Part shown: piece by piece, positions 4,825 to 6,039 of the stretch
Layout of the letters: each line of letters opens with the position of its first letter
How positions within the stretch are numbered: position 1 is the stretch's first letter
Assembly (NCBI GenBank): GCA_038224615.1
Contig: JBBRFH010000217.1
Location: 1 to 6,039, forward strand
From: JBBRFH01 sp038224615
Lineage (GTDB): Bacteria; Planctomycetota; Phycisphaerae; Tepidisphaerales; Tepidisphaeraceae
Length of the DNA stretch: 6,039 bases
Reading direction: 5' to 3'
Position numbers and translations under genes: made by a program
Notes under the pieces: generated by a model
Database searches by the model: none
The model's input: the letters and a program-made list of their open reading frames with translations, nothing else
What the model was told of the DNA's origin: nothing

Positions 4825-6039
4825 ATGCCGTCAGCGTTTCACAAACCAGACAATGTGATCCTGACGATCAACGGCAGATCATCGAGCGTAAAATTCGCAG
4901 TCTTCTCGGCCGACGGCTCAGGCAAATCGCCACCGATGCGTCGGTTCAGTGGCGAGGTCGAGCGAATCGGCACGCCCGGCGTTCGCATGATTGCCACGGG
5001 CGAGCATTCCGCCGAAAGCACCACGACGCATATCGATGCGGCATCGTTTGCCGACTGCGTTCAGTGCATCGTCGATTTCGTGCGCCAGCGACTTGGCGCA
5101 TCGACGCTCGCGGCGATCGCGCATCGACTGGTGCGTGGGGGGCCCAAGCTCATCGAACATCAGCGCATCACGCCGGAATTGCTCGCCGAGTTGCACCGCA
5201 ATGCGCCGCTTGATCTCGACCATTTACCCAACGAAATCAAGCTGATCGAGGCCATCGGCGCGGCGTTCGCCGGGGTGATGCAGGTGGCCTGCTTCGATAC
5301 TGCGTTCCACCGCGATCTGCCGCGCGTGGCTCAACTGTTGCCGATCCCGCGACACTTCTTTGAAGCCGGCGTGCGGCGATTTGGATTTCACGGATTGTCC
5401 TACACGTACCTGATGACCAAGCTGGCCGAGGTTGCAGGACCTGGTGCCGCGCGCGGCAGGGTGGTGCTGGCGCATCTTGGCTCGGGCGCGAGCATGGCGG
5501 CGGTGCGCGATGGCAAGCCGATCGACACAACCATGGCATTCACGCCCTCGGCGGGCCTGATGATGGCGACGCGGCCCGGCGACATGGACCCAGGGCTGCT
5601 CGTCTATCTCATGCGACAGCAACATCTGACACCGGATGCGATGGACCGATTCATCTCGCACGAATGCGGCCTGCTCGGTGTCTCTGAAACCAGCGGCGAC
5701 ATCCGCGATCTGCTCGCTGCCGCATCCACCGATGCACGGGCGGCAGACGCCGTGAACCTTTTCTGTTACCAGGCAAAAAAGCAGCTCTGCGCGATGGTCG
5801 GCGCGATGGGCGGCGTGGACACCATCGTCTTTGCTGGCGGCATCGGCGAGCATTCGCCGGACGTGCGCGGCCGAATCTGCGATGGATTAGGCGTTCTGGG
5901 CGTCGATCTCGATGACACCCTTAACGAATCAGGCGGTAGTGTGATCTCCAGCCGCAACAGCCGAGTCGAGGTAAGAGTTATTTCTACTGACGAGGAGCAG
6001 GTACTGGCAGATGTCGCGTATGCGTTCGTTCCTAAAAGC
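4825..6039 (+). CDS. ackA: Acetate/propionate-family kinase, 3' end just cut off
   Basis: Converts acetyl-phosphate plus ADP to acetate plus ATP, or the reverse; ASKHA (actin/Hsp70-like) fold, cytosolic. 405 codons are visible with no stop. VISTDEEQVLADVAYAF is the usual last segment, so only a few residues are probably missing. ATG 4825 lies nine bases after the ppk2 stop, with a weak AGG upstream. Active-site residues of Methanosarcina AckA are recognisable: Asn16, Ser19 and Ser21 in INGRSSS; Arg101 in AHRLVRGG; Asp158 in CFDTAFH; His189 in FGFHGLSY; Arg250 in ATRPGDMDPG; Glu342 in FAGGIGEH. The usual APLHNP is replaced by APLDLDHLPNEIKLIEA, a trait of a separate branch that I associate with phosphoketolase neighbours. 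Deviations are Arg18 for a loop glycine, Ser220 for Asn in HLGNG, and Ala248 for Gly in MGTR. Close packing with ppk2 suggests one transcript. Propionate kinase activity is possible. Confidence 0.93.
   Translation, partial: MPSAFHKPDNVILTINGRSSSVKFAVFSADGSGKSPPMRRFSGEVERIGTPGVRMIATGEHSAESTTTHIDAASFADCVQCIVDFVRQRLGASTLAAIAHRLVRGGPKLIEHQRITPELLAELHRNAPLDLDHLPNEIKLIEAIGAAFAGVMQVACFDTAFHRDLPRVAQLLPIPRHFFEAGVRRFGFHGLSYTYLMTKLAEVAGPGAARGRVVLAHLGSGASMAAVRDGKPIDTTMAFTPSAGLMMATRPGDMDPGLLVYLMRQQHLTPDAMDRFISHECGLLGVSETSGDIRDLLAAASTDARAADAVNLFCYQAKKQLCAMVGAMGGVDTIVFAGGIGEHSPDVRGRICDGLGVLGVDLDDTLNESGGSVISSRNSRVEVRVISTDEEQVLADVAYAFVPKS

Noticed and set aside
4647..5213. Plus-strand open frame bridging the end of ppk2 and the start of ackA
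   Set aside because: It is out of frame with two well-supported genes, and its translation is Arg/Ala-rich without any family signature.
5224..5853. Minus-strand open frame opposite the acetate kinase
   Set aside because: The plus strand encodes a clear AckA through the whole stretch; the antisense product has no motifs.

Overview
The window is about 6 kb of GC-rich bacterial DNA. It is densely coded, all on the + strand, and holds six protein genes. In order they are: the 3' part of atpA (F1 alpha), atpG (F1 gamma), a class I fructose-bisphosphate aldolase, a histidine-phosphatase-family enzyme, a PPK2-type polyphosphate:nucleotide phosphotransferase, and an acetate/propionate-family kinase that runs off the right edge. 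I see no RNA genes, insertion sequences, CRISPR arrays or phage genes.

Left part (1-2106): the two F1 subunits carry hallmarks of the alternate 'N-type' (often Na+-translocating) F-ATPase rather than the housekeeping enzyme. Examples are EGNDAPGLEYITPYAATTIAEF-like wording in alpha, and LQSVVRTMKA and GSDQGLVGQFN in gamma. Alpha followed directly by gamma, with a 4-base ATGA overlap, is the usual 3' end of N-ATPase operons (atpD-C-Q-R-B-E-F-A-G). The ion-binding c subunit would lie upstream and is not visible.

Middle (2107-2234): a 128-base gap holds no convincing gene and no clear sigma-70 promoter. It contains two overlapping, mutually exclusive inverted repeats just ahead of the aldolase ribosome binding site.

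Right part (2235-6039): aldolase, histidine phosphatase, PPK2 and acetate kinase are tightly packed, with spacings of 47 bases, a 4-base GTGA overlap, and 9 bases. They are probably one operon. The phosphatase resembles yeast Shb17 (sedoheptulose-1,7-bisphosphatase) over its whole length. Class I aldolases can make sedoheptulose-1,7-bisphosphate. The kinase belongs to the branch that I associate with phosphoketolase neighbours. Together they suggest a phosphoketolase-type carbon rearrangement ending in acetyl-phosphate, acetate and ATP, with PPK2 as a second, polyphosphate-fuelled route to nucleoside triphosphates. This pathway reading is inference; no phosphoketolase lies in the window.

Organism: a GC-rich, probably environmental bacterium. 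Planctomycetota or another group known to carry N-ATPases would fit, but the window does not decide the phylum. The points most worth checking are two enzymes with altered active-site motifs: the phosphatase has SSGH where HGH is expected, and the acetate kinase has changes in its nucleotide/phosphate loops.
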